From: Nannochloropsis oceanica
Taxonomy: Eukaryota; Sar; Eustigmatophyceae; Eustigmatales; Monodopsidaceae
Reading direction: 5' to 3'
NCBI GenBank assembly: GCA_004519485.1
Contig: CP038106.1
Span: 1,437,501 to 1,501,500, forward strand
DNA length: 64,000 nt
This document shows, one piece after another, positions 22,847 through 33,586 of the stretch (position 1 is its first letter; each line of letters begins with the position of its first letter). Below the pieces are notes generated by a model. That model worked only from the letters and a program-made list of their open reading frames with translations. It searched no databases and was not told the DNA's origin. The position numbers and the translations under genes are program-made.

Positions 22847-24029
22847 AGGCACTCTGTACATTCCCCCGCGCGTCCCGGGCCAGGGCTTGATAAAACCACG
22901 AGCTAAATGCAGTCTTTCAGTTTTGCGGGATGTGTGTGACAAGGGACTGTACGACGTCTCGAAATGTACTGCTCAAAAGTCCTTGGCAAACAGCCGACCT
23001 CGATAACACCACCCGTGTTGCTATTCCACAGAAGCGACGAATGCTCTTCGATGATCCCCGTCCTTATTTGTTTTTTTTCCTTGGGTCATCCGTCTCGTCT
23101 TGTTGTCCTGCTGAGACATCTTTCTTTTTCTTAAACAACTACATCCAGTAAACACCAATCGATTCACCATCACTCATTTGCCAGAGCGTGGGCGAAGATG
23201 GGTAGATAGATGGTCAGGGGTACCGTCGTATCTTCGGGCTCCGACCGGGTGTAGATGAAGGTCAAAAGCATCAATTTTGACAACAGCAATAACAATGATA
23301 TGTTGTAAAACAACCAACTTTATGGTTGAAACTGTGAGCGAAAAGGGAGCAGTGTTGAAATAGAACTTTTTGAAAGTCTATTATGTGCTCGGTTGTGGCA
23401 AACCGGTGCTAATTGTTCAATACTTGCGCATGCCTCTTGAAGAAAGGGGCGTCCTTCACATCTCAGAGACCTCCATCGATTATGTGTTGGATATAGCCAG
23501 CACCGCCATTTGCCATTCCTATCAACTCATGTAAACTGATCCAGTGATGTGTGCTTTTATTGAGAGGATGATGCTGCTTGTATATGACAAGTTTGGGTGG
23601 GTGCGTGGCTAGCGCCTAGAACAACGAGCAAGCCCGTGATCGAGGGCAACCAGGGACTCGCTTTTACGTTCGCTAGGACAGATTGAGAATAGAGTTGTTG
23701 GGGTGGGCAGAGACGGAGTGGGTGAGTGGCGTGTTGCTGACCTAGCGGCAAGTAGCCACACAAGGTGTAGACTTTATCTCACGCGGAGTTGTTGGACGGG
23801 TTCAAGAGCACTTTCTGGCCATGCCGAGGCAGCGACTCCTCTAATTGACAATGCACCGATCTGCCGCGGCTGTGGATGGCTCTGATTGTGGCTTGGTTAT
23901 CCATATCAGGGAGTTAGTTGCCTTTGCCTTGCCTAGCCCTTTCACCTCCGATTCTCGTTGTACCAACACGTACCAATCACCGCTGACGCACCTCTCTACC
24001 CACTACAAGTCACACAGGCAGACACAACC
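22847..24029. other. Array edge and intergenic
   Basis: From 22847 to about 23130 the sequence is a diverged relative of the far-upstream promoter segment of the array genes (CCTTGGCAA, then TTCCACAGAAGC and ACGAATGCTCTT in the same order as the complement of 18450-18530). The rest, to 24029, has no recognisable gene and holds the bL28 promoter. Confidence 0.5.
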
Positions 24030-24884
24030 ATGAAGGCCTTCGCGTTCTTGGTTGCGCTATTGAGCCTGGCTATGGCCCAAGCATTTTTTGGCCCCGCTGC
24101 CCTCAAGGCGCCCCGTGTGGTAAGTGACGATAGAGAGACGGATAGAGACGATGAATGAGAAGAAGCGCGACGCAAAAAAGACGGTTTGTCGTAGGCTTAA
24201 TATGTGCATGTGGCTCCGATGGGAGCACCGGTGCCGGGGAAGGATGTGTCACGCCATTCTTCTGCAGCAGTAAGCTATGCGGGATATCAGGCGCTATCCA
24301 GTGAATTAGGGATGAGTTCACCGCGCTCCTAGTATTCTTCTTACGATTGCCCTTCTCTTTTTGCTAAGCCTGTATGTCTGCCTGTCAGCTGCGTTCGCTC
24401 GGTGACAAGACACTGACGCCGCGCGGCTCTCCTACCTACCCCTCTGCCCTCTATCTCTATTTATTTCTCCTTGTGCAATCAAGTACTTTCTCTTCCCCTT
24501 ATTCATTTTACAACCCTCCTCATCCCTCCTTCTCCTCCCATCTTCCACTCTCCCTCCTCCCCCCAATCACAGAACACCCTCTCCAGCCTCACCACCACTA
24601 CCTCCCTCGCCCGGAAGTCTGTCACCGTCATGCGCGAGCGCAAATGTGAACTCCTGGGTAAGCGCGCCAACCGACAATGCCGCCTTGTGTCTTTCTCCCA
24701 CATCCGCACCAAAAAGAGCCAGGCTGTAAACCTGCACGAAAAGCGAGTGTGGTGGGCGGAGGGAAGCAAGTTTGTCAGACTTCGCCTGTCGACCAAGGGA
24801 TGGAGGACGGTGAAGAAGTACGGACTGAACAAAGCTTTCAAGAAGTTCGAGGTGGATCTACACCAGTTCCAGGCTCAGCACTAA
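24030..24884 (+). CDS. RPL28: Plastid ribosomal protein bL28 (nuclear encoded)
   Basis: Exons 24030-24119 and 24573-24884 (GTAAGT donor, ATCACAG acceptor, phase 0) give 133 aa. The N-terminus MKAFAFLVALLSLAMAQAFF is a signal peptide with an A-F junction, then a Ser/Thr/Arg transit segment. From about residue 50 it matches bacterial L28: CELLGKRAN, SFSHIRTKK, EKRVWWAEG, KFVRLRLSTKGWRTV. The intron separates the signal peptide from the ribosomal domain. It is part of the large subunit of the plastid ribosome. The mitochondrial homologue is less likely given the bipartite leader. Confidence 0.92.
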
Positions 24885-26949
24885 AGAGGAGGAAGAAGGA
24901 AGAAGGGATGGGACTGAGGGAGGGAAGAACTCATATAGATACTCGCATCGGAGGGGGAGAGGGAAGAGGGGGAAGACGTGGTTATTCAAGGCCTGCTCTC
25001 CACTCTTTCCTGTCTCCAGGGTCACAAATATATATCACGCTACAGCAATTCTCACAGAGCTCAAGGCGACCTTGATGGCATGGACTGGTCGGACAAAGGA
25101 GGGAGGGGTGTAGAGAGATAGAAGGGCTGTAGGGATGATGTGAAGCGCTTGTCTTTCACTCATTCGTACGAGAGTGAGAGAAAAAGGCATTTGTCCGTTG
25201 CCGTCCTTCTAATTTTTATCCTCCTTTTCTTGTGCCCATTCTTTTCTCCTTGTTTCTCTGTCAAGTGCTGGCGTGCATGTAAGTGTGTGAGGGTTAGCGT
25301 GGGGAAGACGGGATGCCCTTCTCCCCATATGCCAAGCACTCACACAAGGAAGAGCAGCAGGGGCCATGACAATAATCCAGAAGAAAATGAACGCCAGGCC
25401 GCGGCGGACCTGTGGAAACAAGAAGAAGAAAAACTCTTTTCGTGGAGTCAGCAGTCATGCCCTCCACTCCTTTGTTGCTTTTGCCGTTGGCTTATATTTT
25501 GTTGGCTTGATTCTTGTCATCAGGGGCTCTATTTGTAAATTATCCCTCGCTTCCTTGTCTTTCCTCCACCCGTCATCTTTACCAATCGCCCCTCCTCTCC
25601 CCCTTCCCTCCTTCCTTTCCTTCGGCCCTCCCTCCTTTCTAGCTCGCAAAAGTAGAGAGGGCCTCAGCCATTATTCACATCGGGGTGGACAGTCCATCCT
25701 CCCCTCTCCTGTGTCTCCAACCCCACCATCTCCACATGACACACATGTCCACAAATGAACGCTTCATACCCAACATTCGTCCATTTCCCTTCCCTCCTTC
25801 CCCTTCCTCCCCCTCTTCCTCCCCCTCTACCACAAAGACCCCTTGGTTTCTCCTGAGATTTTTTTAACCCCCGTGTTTTCCAACGGGAAAATCGAGCACG
25901 TGGCATATAGTAATCGCCCTCCTAATGAAGTGCAGACGAATGCAACGCCATCTGATTGTTGGCGATGCGCTTTGTAGAAGGGAGGCGAGGTCCAGGAGAA
26001 AGTGGGGGTGGAGGGAGGAAGAGGAGGAGGAGGAGGAGGAGGAGGAGGAGGAGGAGGAGGAGGAGGAGGAGGAGGAGGAGGAGGAGGAGGAGGAGGAGGA
26101 GGAGGAGGGGAAAAGATGAGGAATGCTGGCTGACGGAGTCTCTCTCCAACCCAGCACAGAGGGATTCCTAGGAGCTACTGCTGCTGCTCTAGCGGCAAGG
26201 AATAAGACGGGGGAAGCAGAGGCTGGGCTTGCGGATTCCACTTGTTCATTAATGCGACTGCCTCCTCCTTCTCCTTTTCCGTGCCCACCTCGTGGTTGCC
26301 ACCACCACCGGCAACACCACCACCAGCTGTTGTTCTTCCATGGAGCGCAAAACGGTTGATTCTGGCTACATATCGAGACGTCGGTTGGCACAAGGCTTCA
26401 CACAAAGCAGGTCACCGCTTTCCTTATGTAGCGTGGTAATGCGACTCAAAATTAAGGAAAGTCCCACGAACACTCCGTGTTGCTGGACCCATGGGAGGGG
26501 AGAGGTCAAGGTAGAAACCTGTGTGTGTGATGATAGTGGAGGACAAGATGGAGAGATGAGGGCGCAGATCGAGTTCCTTAGCTATGGGGTGCCGCTGGGC
26601 GTGCTGGTGCTGGACCAATTACGTGGAGGCTGTTGGGGAGGGGGAGGGAGAGCGGGGGAGATGAGGGCTCTGATCTTGGAGCCTGTTTTAACACTGGGAT
26701 GGCAGAGGGACAGATTGCGTCCAAATGGCGCATGTGAAAGCAACCAGAGGCAATAAAGGCGAGAAAGCTTGATCTGTGGATGTGTCCCGCCCTTGGTTCA
26801 TACTTTGATATAAGGGCATCTTTCTTCCCCCTTGTCCTCCTCGTTCAAGACTTGTTTCCACCTCTGGCCAGGCTGCATTCAGTGCTACGTATGGTCGCTC
26901 ATCTTTTCCTCCTCTTTCACTGGCACAAATCTAGCTCCTCACTCTCTTT
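24885..26949. other. Intergenic; possible small spliced gene on minus near 25.3 kb
   Basis: About 2.06 kb with no firm gene. On minus, TTTCCACAG followed by about 60 bases reading VRRGLAFIFFWIIVMAPAA (about 25405-25340) and then a GTGAGT donor resembles a membrane-segment exon, but I could not tie it to a start or a family. A GGA microsatellite and homopolymer-like serine frames lie at 26.0 kb. Confidence 0.3.
26019..26108. repeat. (GGA)n microsatellite
   Basis: About 90 bases of uninterrupted GGA units. It produces long polyE, polyR and polyS frames on both strands, none of which looks like a real protein. Confidence 0.95.
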
Positions 26950-27244
26950 TTATTTTTTCTTGCCCTTGAGCGCCTCCGCCGCCTTCTTTGTGGCCGCGGC
27001 ATCCGCCTTCTGCTTGGCCTTGAAAGCCAAGTCTTCCTCGGTCATCTCCTTGGCTGCCTTCTTGGGTGCCTTCAAGGGCTTGGCCTTGCCACCATCGCGA
27101 CCTGGCTGTGTGGGGTGCGATGAGTGCGGAGATGGAGGAGAATGGGGCGTGCCGTCGCCGGTCGGTAGGGACCGGGCTGCGGGGGAGAGGAGAGGGGCCT
27201 GGGTATTCTGGCAAATATGCAAGAATAGACAGGCGACGTACCAT
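26950..27244 (-). CDS. TMA7: TMA7 (translation machinery-associated protein 7)
   Basis: Exon 1 contributes only the ATG (27244-27242), followed at once by a GTACGT donor; exon 2 is 27105-26950 after CCACACAG. The 52-aa product begins MPGRDGGKAKPLKAPKK and continues AAKEMTEEDLAFKAKQKADA, ending ALKGKKK. This follows the human TMA7 order ([34 protein letters not shown]), though about 12 residues shorter. TMA7 is a small, basic, ribosome-associated protein. The start is fixed by the homology: the methionine must precede PGRDGG, and the only in-phase ATG before a donor is this one. Confidence 0.88.
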
Positions 27245-27576
27245 GAGTGAACTTGATCTAGAAATACTGCTGCTGGCGGCGGTGCCTGTGGGTGGTGCCC
27301 GTGTGGGGTCGTATGGTGTGAGTGGATGGCGCGTAGACATGGTAGGGGGGAAAGAAAGTGGGTGAGGGTAGGGTGGAAAGCAAGCGGAGGACTGTGCTGT
27401 CATCTCCTGCACCGGGAAACCTGTAACCCTCATGCAACACGTTACAGGAGCATGGTGGCTTTCATGGTCTGTGGTCGTGCGCTTTTAAGGACAAGGCTCG
27501 TCCGAAGAGCAAGGCGTCATCATCGCCACAATTTCTCCCTTTCGAGTTGCCGCGCTTCAATAGAGGCTGTGTTCGC

Positions 27577-27770
27577 AACCCCTCAAAAAGCTTTTTGAGG
27601 GGTTTGGACACCCCCCCCAAACCCCTCCAACAGCGATTCTTCTCTCCCTTTTCGACCACTATCTTTCGAGGGGTCTGCAAACCCCTCATACTTTGGTAGC
27701 TCGTTTTAAAGGGTCCCATCGTAAACCCCTCAAAAAGCAAAATGACCCCTCAAATAGCGAAATCACCCTT
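27577..27770. repeat. Cluster of CCCCTCAAA-type palindromic repeats
   Basis: A perfect 28-base palindrome at 27577-27604 (AACCCCTCAAAAAG and its complement) is followed within 170 bases by at least five more ACCCCTC / GAGGGGT motifs in both orientations. No open frame. It could be a folded non-coding repeat family. Confidence 0.7.
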
Positions 27771-28111
27771 TTTCACCCCAACTACATGATCATTGTGCTT
27801 TTCTTTGCATGCACATCACTTGAAGTCTACTCTCGTAACCAAAATACGTGTGCGGCCTGACGTTCGACCCACGAACGACCACCCAAAGGGTTTTTTAAGT
27901 CGCCCTCCTACGCATGATAAATGTCCTACTTTGACGTGCCTGCATGCACGTCATTATGACTGCGCAGCAAATCAAAGGCGCCTCACGTTGTCCTACACTT
28001 CGTGTTGCTGTGATTCAATGCTGGTGGCGTGGTGGCATAATTTCTGCGTGTGGTATGAAGCGGTGAAAATGAACCTTCACGTGCTTCTCCCCGCCCTCCC
28101 AAAACCCACAG

Positions 28112-28712
28112 CCACCACAGACGTCTTTCCCTTCATCCACCAAACCGCTCTCTTCCCCTGCCGCCCATCGAGATGATGGGTATGACAGTGACAGCAGCGA
28201 GGCACCGCGTCGGAATAATGAAGAGACGCAGGAGTCTCAGACTTCGCTGGCCGCAAGTTCCCTCAGGGCCGCAAGTTCCCTCAGGGAATGCACCACCACG
28301 GAAGGCCGCAGCGGAAAGGCTCCCGCCTTTATCGATTGTGAGAAGAACTGGTAGATGTACGCGGTCCTTTGGACACGAATAAGTGAGCGCGCGGGTGGGC
28401 GGGTGGGTGGATGATTAGTGTGGTTGGGTGCGGAGGGCGTATGGGTGGATGTGTCTACACATTGGTTCCTCCACCTCACACACTCACCCCCTTTTCATCC
28501 ACCACACCAGCCGACACAGTGTGCAATATGGAATCCCCCCCAATTCCCTTTTTATGCATGGCCGTATCGACTGGTTTGACCCCTTCGACCTCGCTGACAG
28601 AAAGACGACGTTCGATTTACCGGAGCAAGTTCTTGGTAAATCGATGCAGCTTCAGGAAATTCTCGTCGGTAAACACGTGGGAGAGCTCCTGCAACGTCCC
28701 GGGGCGGTATGA
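28112..28712 (+). CDS. Possible two-exon fragment of an unrecognised gene
   Basis: Exon-like 28112-28350 reads an acidic polar segment (DDGYDSDSSEAPRRNNEETQ) and ends at a GTAGAT donor. 28520-28712, after a GACACAG acceptor, continues in phase with YGIPPNSLFMHGRIDWFDPF, then TTFDLPEQVLGKSMQLQEIL, and stops at GAV. The composition looks like protein, but a start exon was not found and the family is unknown. It contains an 18-base tandem duplication (GCCGCAAGTTCCCTCAGG). Confidence 0.35.
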
Positions 28713-29873
28713 GTCTTGATGCCAATGCCCTCGCCGTAGAGGATGGATGAGTAAAGCTAAAGCAAGGAGCCTCGAAATGCGACGTCGTCTTTCTGTCAGC
28801 CTTTTTATGACTCCTAGGGACAGGCCCAACACGACGAAACTGTATGTTTGTTTTGTGCCTTGGTGAGTGACAAGCCGGTGGCGAGGGGCTTTGTACATGC
28901 AAACAAAGGCGTGGCCAGTGTGTGTTGATTTGAATTGTGGCTTGCATTATGGGGCTACGGGTGGTAGGGGGGAACGATGAGCTACTTTGCGTTGCCCCAA
29001 AACATCTGCGGCCGCACGTACATGACCACAGACACATGAAGGACGATGTCGGGGCCTATTTCGCTCTAGAGAAAGTCTGTGGGTCTCGGTAATTCAGTCG
29101 CTGGCCGCAAACCGCATCATTGCTAATTGGCAAGGTCGTTCGTTTGTTGAGCCATGCTCCTGGCAATTTGGCTTCTTAAGCAACACGACGCAGAATATGA
29201 TTTTCAGAAACGAGATGAATAAAGTGTTCGTAGAGGAGATTGATGCAATCGATGCGACGCGGGCGAAGGTTGCCCGGCGGGGGGTTCTCCGGGATTTGCC
29301 TGCGAGCGAGCAAGCATTTTGGATTAACGAGTCGCAGACGAGACACCGGCCGATGCTCGAGGACTTTCCGGCATATAACTCTGATTACGTAATGATTGAC
29401 AGAATAAGGATATTGGTGGAAAAGTCTCTCTTATATGATTCTTCACGGAAGGAAAAAGTACTTTCAGATAGTAACGTAACGGAGACGTGACGGGCGTGGG
29501 AGTGTGACATTAGAGTTAAGTAGTGTGCAAGAGATGGAAGGAATGAAATAAATGTATGCTAGTGTTTGTTGTTTCTCGCTAGCATCTCTACAAATCGACA
29601 AGCCCATAATATCAAAGAGCCGTGTGTGCCTTATGGTGTGGGAGCGTAAGGAACAAAACAACACAGTATCGCCGACGGAGTCACCTCACTTCAAAGTCCT
29701 GCCTCTGCAATAAGAAAGAGGGGGAGGAGCCGAGGGAAACACCCTCAGCGCAGACACAAACTTCCGCTCGCTTCCCACTGAGTCCAACACCCACGATATG
29801 CCTCAGGTCCACAAACCACTCATATTTTACCTTCCTGGACCTTGCACACATACCCCGGCGTATTTGACAGAGA
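28713..29873. other. Intergenic upstream of the first sulfatase-like gene
   Basis: From about 29100 it is a diverged duplicate of about 32690-33200, with indels that break any shared frame, so it is probably non-coding. The last about 170 bases are near-identical to 33437-33586 and probably hold the promoter and 5' UTR. Confidence 0.5.
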
Positions 29874-32363
29874 ATGGCGGCAGCGCTGGGGAGGAGAAGA
29901 CCACGGCTTGATGGCGCAGCAGCAAGGGGAAAGCGACTCGTTGGAGCCTTTGCCAGTGCTCTTGCTGTGGGCCTGGGCTTCACGCCTCTGCATCTTTTTT
30001 ATCTCCATCTACGCGGCATGAATCGGCGCCGCAATTTGCTGGCGTGCTTCTTGGAGAACATCATGGCTTATCACCTGCTGCTCCTGCTGCTACGGCAAGC
30101 TCTCTACGCCGTACCCGCCACCACCCGCAAGCAGCAGCGTCGCCAGCTCCTGGTACTACTCGTGGCCGCGGCGGCCGTCTTTTGCCATGCCTCCATTGTG
30201 GCGGCCCAGGTAACGGCGGTGGCGCTGATGGGCTCGAGAATGAACGGGGACTTGATCTACAATGTGGTGTGGGCCGTTAAGACCGACACATGGGGAGAGA
30301 CGGATGCAAAGTATTTTTTCCCTTTTGTCCTCTCCGCCACCTTGGCCATTGACATGGCCTGGCTCTTCTGGGGTCTTAAACTCTCATGTGGCGGGAACGG
30401 TGGCATACTAGACTATGACGAGGACAATGCAGAGGTCAAGGCCGCGCTAAAGAGAAAAGCTGCGGCGTTGGGTCGTGACTGTAGTGTGAAATCCTTGTGC
30501 TTGACGTTTGGAATTGTGGGCTTGCTGCGCTACGGCCTGCTGTGGCGGGGCTATTCACCTGTTGCCAACACGGTTTATTCACTTGCGCAATACAGTCAAA
30601 TGACAGGACCCTCTAACTTAAAGCGAAGCAAGCTTCCGAGAAGATTGCCACTCAGGCAAGCACACAAGCGATATTCCTACAATTATACAGCCCTCCCTGA
30701 TCTCGCTGCTGCATACGCCGCGGCCGCTGAGACCACGCGGGTTGCCAGCAGCGACACCCACGGACAGCAGCAGAAGAAGAAGGACAAGCCCAATGTGGTT
30801 CTCATTATCAACGACAGCTTTGGTAATGCCTTACTAAAGACCAAGAAAGGGCTGAAGGCCTTTCCTTTCTATGAGGAAACGGTGCAGCAGCATAGGGACA
30901 TATTTGACTTCACTAACAATCGTGCCGTCTCCGCCAACACCCTCACGGCCGCTACTGCCGCTCTGCTTGGTTCATACGTGGCTGCACCTGATCCCCACCC
31001 GGACGCGTGGACATATTTTGACTTACCGAATCTTTTTACGATGGGGAAAGCTCTGGGGTATAAGCTGGCCTTGTTCATGCCTTACGAGCACGAGGAGTGG
31101 TATCCGTTTACGGGCATCTATGAAGATCGTTTTGACAAGATCGTGAGCAAAAATACGTTGAATGGAAAGGCCGTGAATGATATGGGCATGGACGACCGGC
31201 TCATTACCGCTGAAGTTCTCAAGTTCCTGGAGGAGGAAGGAGTAAAGAGAGGGAGGGTAAAGCAGCGGCAAGGTGATGAGAAAGGGAAGTATGCGAATGG
31301 AGGAAAGCAGGCGGAGGAGGAGGAGGTAGCGGATTTGCAGCCATTTATTGTCGTTATTTTCTGGAACAATATGCATACTCCATTCTTGCAAAATCCACGA
31401 TATGAGCGCGCGGGAGATCTCGCCGCAAACCAATCGATGTCAGAAGCAAGTCCAAGAACAGAGATAGGCGACGAAACAAAGCGTGCCGTCATGAGGAAGA
31501 CCTTACTCCCGGGCACTAAGACGGAGACAGTCACGGCTGGTGCTGCAAATGGTGGTGATAGTGATGCTGGTGCTACTGCTACTGCCGCCACTGCGGCTGC
31601 TACTCCAGGGAGTCAAACGACGACGAGGAAGACAAAGACACTTGTGTCGCCCGACGTACAGGGGAAGGCAAACTCCTCGATTATAATAAGAGAGGACCGC
31701 GCCATCCATGCCATGGAAATCGGAAACCAAATGATGCAAGACGTGTGGGAGACGCTCGAGTCCACTAGCTTGCTCGACAACACCCTCGTCTCCTTCCAGA
31801 GCGACCACGGGGAGACAATGGGCACCGCGGTCCGCAAGCGTTTGGCAGACCCTGATTCTCTCTATCTCGCCACGCCGCTCTGGATGCACATCCCTCCGCA
31901 CTTGCTATCGTCGTCAGAGCGTGAGGTACTGTCAGAAAATCGAGACAAACTGACGTCCAACATGGATTTGATGCCTACCTTTGTGGAGGTCTTGAAATGG
32001 GACACGACGGAAAACATGTTCAGGGAAAGACCATCCATTTTCAAGCATGGCAGATCGTTGCTTCGCCCAGTGGAGGCAGATCGGTTGACGTCTGGCTGGC
32101 AGGGACGGCCTTTTGTCGAGAGCTGCGATTGGACCCATGGTTTTCTTTTTAATGCCACGCACACGCTCATTCTGCGGGCGGGGGAAAACCATGCCGTGCT
32201 GGAGGCGATTGACCAGGAAGACGGGGCCTGGACGACGGTGAAGGAACGATGGGCGGTGAAGGACTTGCCGGCAGAGGAGGTGGCGTGGTGGACACGGGAG
32301 CTGAAGACGAATCATGCGGATATGGTAATGGCGTTGACGGAGTGCTTTTGGAATTATTTGTAA
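29874..32363 (+). CDS. Sulfatase/LtaS-like membrane protein, copy 1
   Basis: Intronless, 829 aa. The first about 220 residues hold about four hydrophobic segments (LLACFLENIMAYHLLLLLLR, LLVLLVAAAAVFCHA, FVLSATLAIDMAWLFWGL, SLCLTFGIVGLLRYGLL). From about residue 305 an alkaline-phosphatase-superfamily domain follows: KPNVVLIINDSFGN (metal Asp about 314), a likely Ser/Thr nucleophile in AVSANT (Ser353/Thr356) and FQSDHGET (metal Asp644-His645). There is no CxPxR formylglycine motif, so it is closer to LtaS/phosphoethanolamine-transferase-like or Ser/Thr-type enzymes than to classical sulfatases. A charged Gly/Ala/Thr-rich insert (about 540-590) interrupts the domain. Substrate unknown; it is a likely membrane enzyme acting on the lumenal or outer side. 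Confidence 0.75.
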   Translation: MAAALGRRRPRLDGAAARGKRLVGAFASALAVGLGFTPLHLFYLHLRGMNRRRNLLACFLENIMAYHLLLLLLRQALYAVPATTRKQQRRQLLVLLVAAAAVFCHASIVAAQVTAVALMGSRMNGDLIYNVVWAVKTDTWGETDAKYFFPFVLSATLAIDMAWLFWGLKLSCGGNGGILDYDEDNAEVKAALKRKAAALGRDCSVKSLCLTFGIVGLLRYGLLWRGYSPVANTVYSLAQYSQMTGPSNLKRSKLPRRLPLRQAHKRYSYNYTALPDLAAAYAAAAETTRVASSDTHGQQQKKKDKPNVVLIINDSFGNALLKTKKGLKAFPFYEETVQQHRDIFDFTNNRAVSANTLTAATAALLGSYVAAPDPHPDAWTYFDLPNLFTMGKALGYKLALFMPYEHEEWYPFTGIYEDRFDKIVSKNTLNGKAVNDMGMDDRLITAEVLKFLEEEGVKRGRVKQRQGDEKGKYANGGKQAEEEEVADLQPFIVVIFWNNMHTPFLQNPRYERAGDLAANQSMSEASPRTEIGDETKRAVMRKTLLPGTKTETVTAGAANGGDSDAGATATAATAAATPGSQTTTRKTKTLVSPDVQGKANSSIIIREDRAIHAMEIGNQMMQDVWETLESTSLLDNTLVSFQSDHGETMGTAVRKRLADPDSLYLATPLWMHIPPHLLSSSEREVLSENRDKLTSNMDLMPTFVEVLKWDTTENMFRERPSIFKHGRSLLRPVEADRLTSGWQGRPFVESCDWTHGFLFNATHTLILRAGENHAVLEAIDQEDGAWTTVKERWAVKDLPAEEVAWWTRELKTNHADMVMALTECFWNYL

Positions 32364-33586
32364 GGACGGCTAATCTGGATTGTAGACATATCTGGATACT
32401 ACCAGGTAGATAGATTGGATGTACCGGTAAACAGTACGTATTGCACGGCACGCTAGGAGCAAAGTATTTTACTATCAAGAGATGGATTTGAAGACAAACG
32501 AAAAGCAAGTAACGGAGTGTAGATGGCATCATCCGTTTTGGCCTGTCTCGGGTTTTGACCCGCTTTCAACTCTATTCACGCTTTTTGGATCTCTTGACAC
32601 AAACGTGATCGTTTGTAGTTATGCCATTACTACTGTTTCTCCTGCCGCTTCCTCTTGAAAAGATGGGACGGCACAAGACGTATCCACCCACCTGGCTCGG
32701 AACTGCACCACTGCTGGTTGGCAAGGTCGTCAGTTTGTAGGGTCATGCGCCTGGCAACTCGGCTTCACGAGCAATACGACGCATTACGTGATTTTGATAA
32801 ACAAGATGAATGAGATTGTGGGCTCGCTGGCCGAGGTTGCCCGGCGGTGGGCGCTGCGGCAACGAGACACATACCGATGCTCGGGCCCGCTTAGGCCTGT
32901 TTCTTTGATTACGGAATACTTGATTAAAATGAAGATGTCGGTGGGGAAGTCTGTCGTATATGGTTCGGTACTGCAGGAAAAATACTTTCAGATAAGGAAC
33001 AGGGGGAGACGTGACGGGTGCGGAAGAGTGAGAATAGAGTCAGGGTGAATAATAGTAGACAGGGTGTGACAGAAATAGACATTTTTAAGGAAATGTAAGC
33101 TAGTTTGTTGGTTCTCTTTTGCAAGTCTAGAAGCCCGTTACGTAAAGGAGCCGTGTCTGCCACATGGTGTGGGAGTGTGGAACAGGGAATGCTCGAAATC
33201 GCAAAATCTGAGTACCCAAGTGAAATCGAGTTCACAGGGACCAAATTCACAGTAAGGTCGGAAAAAGTCCAATCACCGAACATTAGCATTCTCCAGGGTG
33301 TGCAAGGGCCCGCACTGTGGAACAACCGTCATAAAATGGGGTCTGGACAGATCACATTTTTGGGCAGTTAAATTTGCGGGGAAACGGACGTTACAACTCT
33401 ATAATATCATATATTAACGAGAACTTTGGCATTCTCTGCGATAAGAAAGAGGGGGAGGAGCCGAGGGAAACACCCTCAGCGCAGACACAAACTTCCGCTC
33501 GCTTCCCACAATACGCCCAAGGTCCACAAACCACTCATTTTACCTTCCTGGACCTTGCACACATACACCGGCGTATTTGACAGAGA
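32364..33586. other. Spacer between duplicated sulfatase-like genes
   Basis: Contains the 3' flank of copy 1 and the diverged duplicate of the copy-1 upstream region. No frame is shared between the two versions, so I see no gene. Confidence 0.5.

Larger units (their letters stand above)
11490..23130. repeat. Five-copy alternating inverted gene array
   Basis: Five copies of the same two-exon gene lie in the order minus, plus, minus, plus, minus (A-E). Neighbours are alternately head-to-head (A/B, C/D) and tail-to-tail (B/C, D/E). Copies B-E are nearly identical across coding, intron, promoter and 3' flank. Copy A is identical in exon-1 protein but diverged in exon 2. Homology starts near 11490 at the left; at the right, near-identity stops at 22846 and a diverged promoter relic continues to about 23130. 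Confidence 0.93.

Noticed and set aside
23780-23820. tRNA-like GGGTTCAAGAGC stretch
   Set aside because: No matching acceptor stem, anticodon arm or D-arm could be paired around it.
25864-26391. Polyserine, polyglutamate and polyarginine frames over a GGA tract
   Set aside because: All six frames stay open only because of the GGA microsatellite; flanking residues show no domain or splice support.
29197-29490. 97-aa frame upstream of the first sulfatase-like gene
   Set aside because: The diverged duplicate at about 32788-33048 has indels that destroy the frame, so it is probably non-coding.
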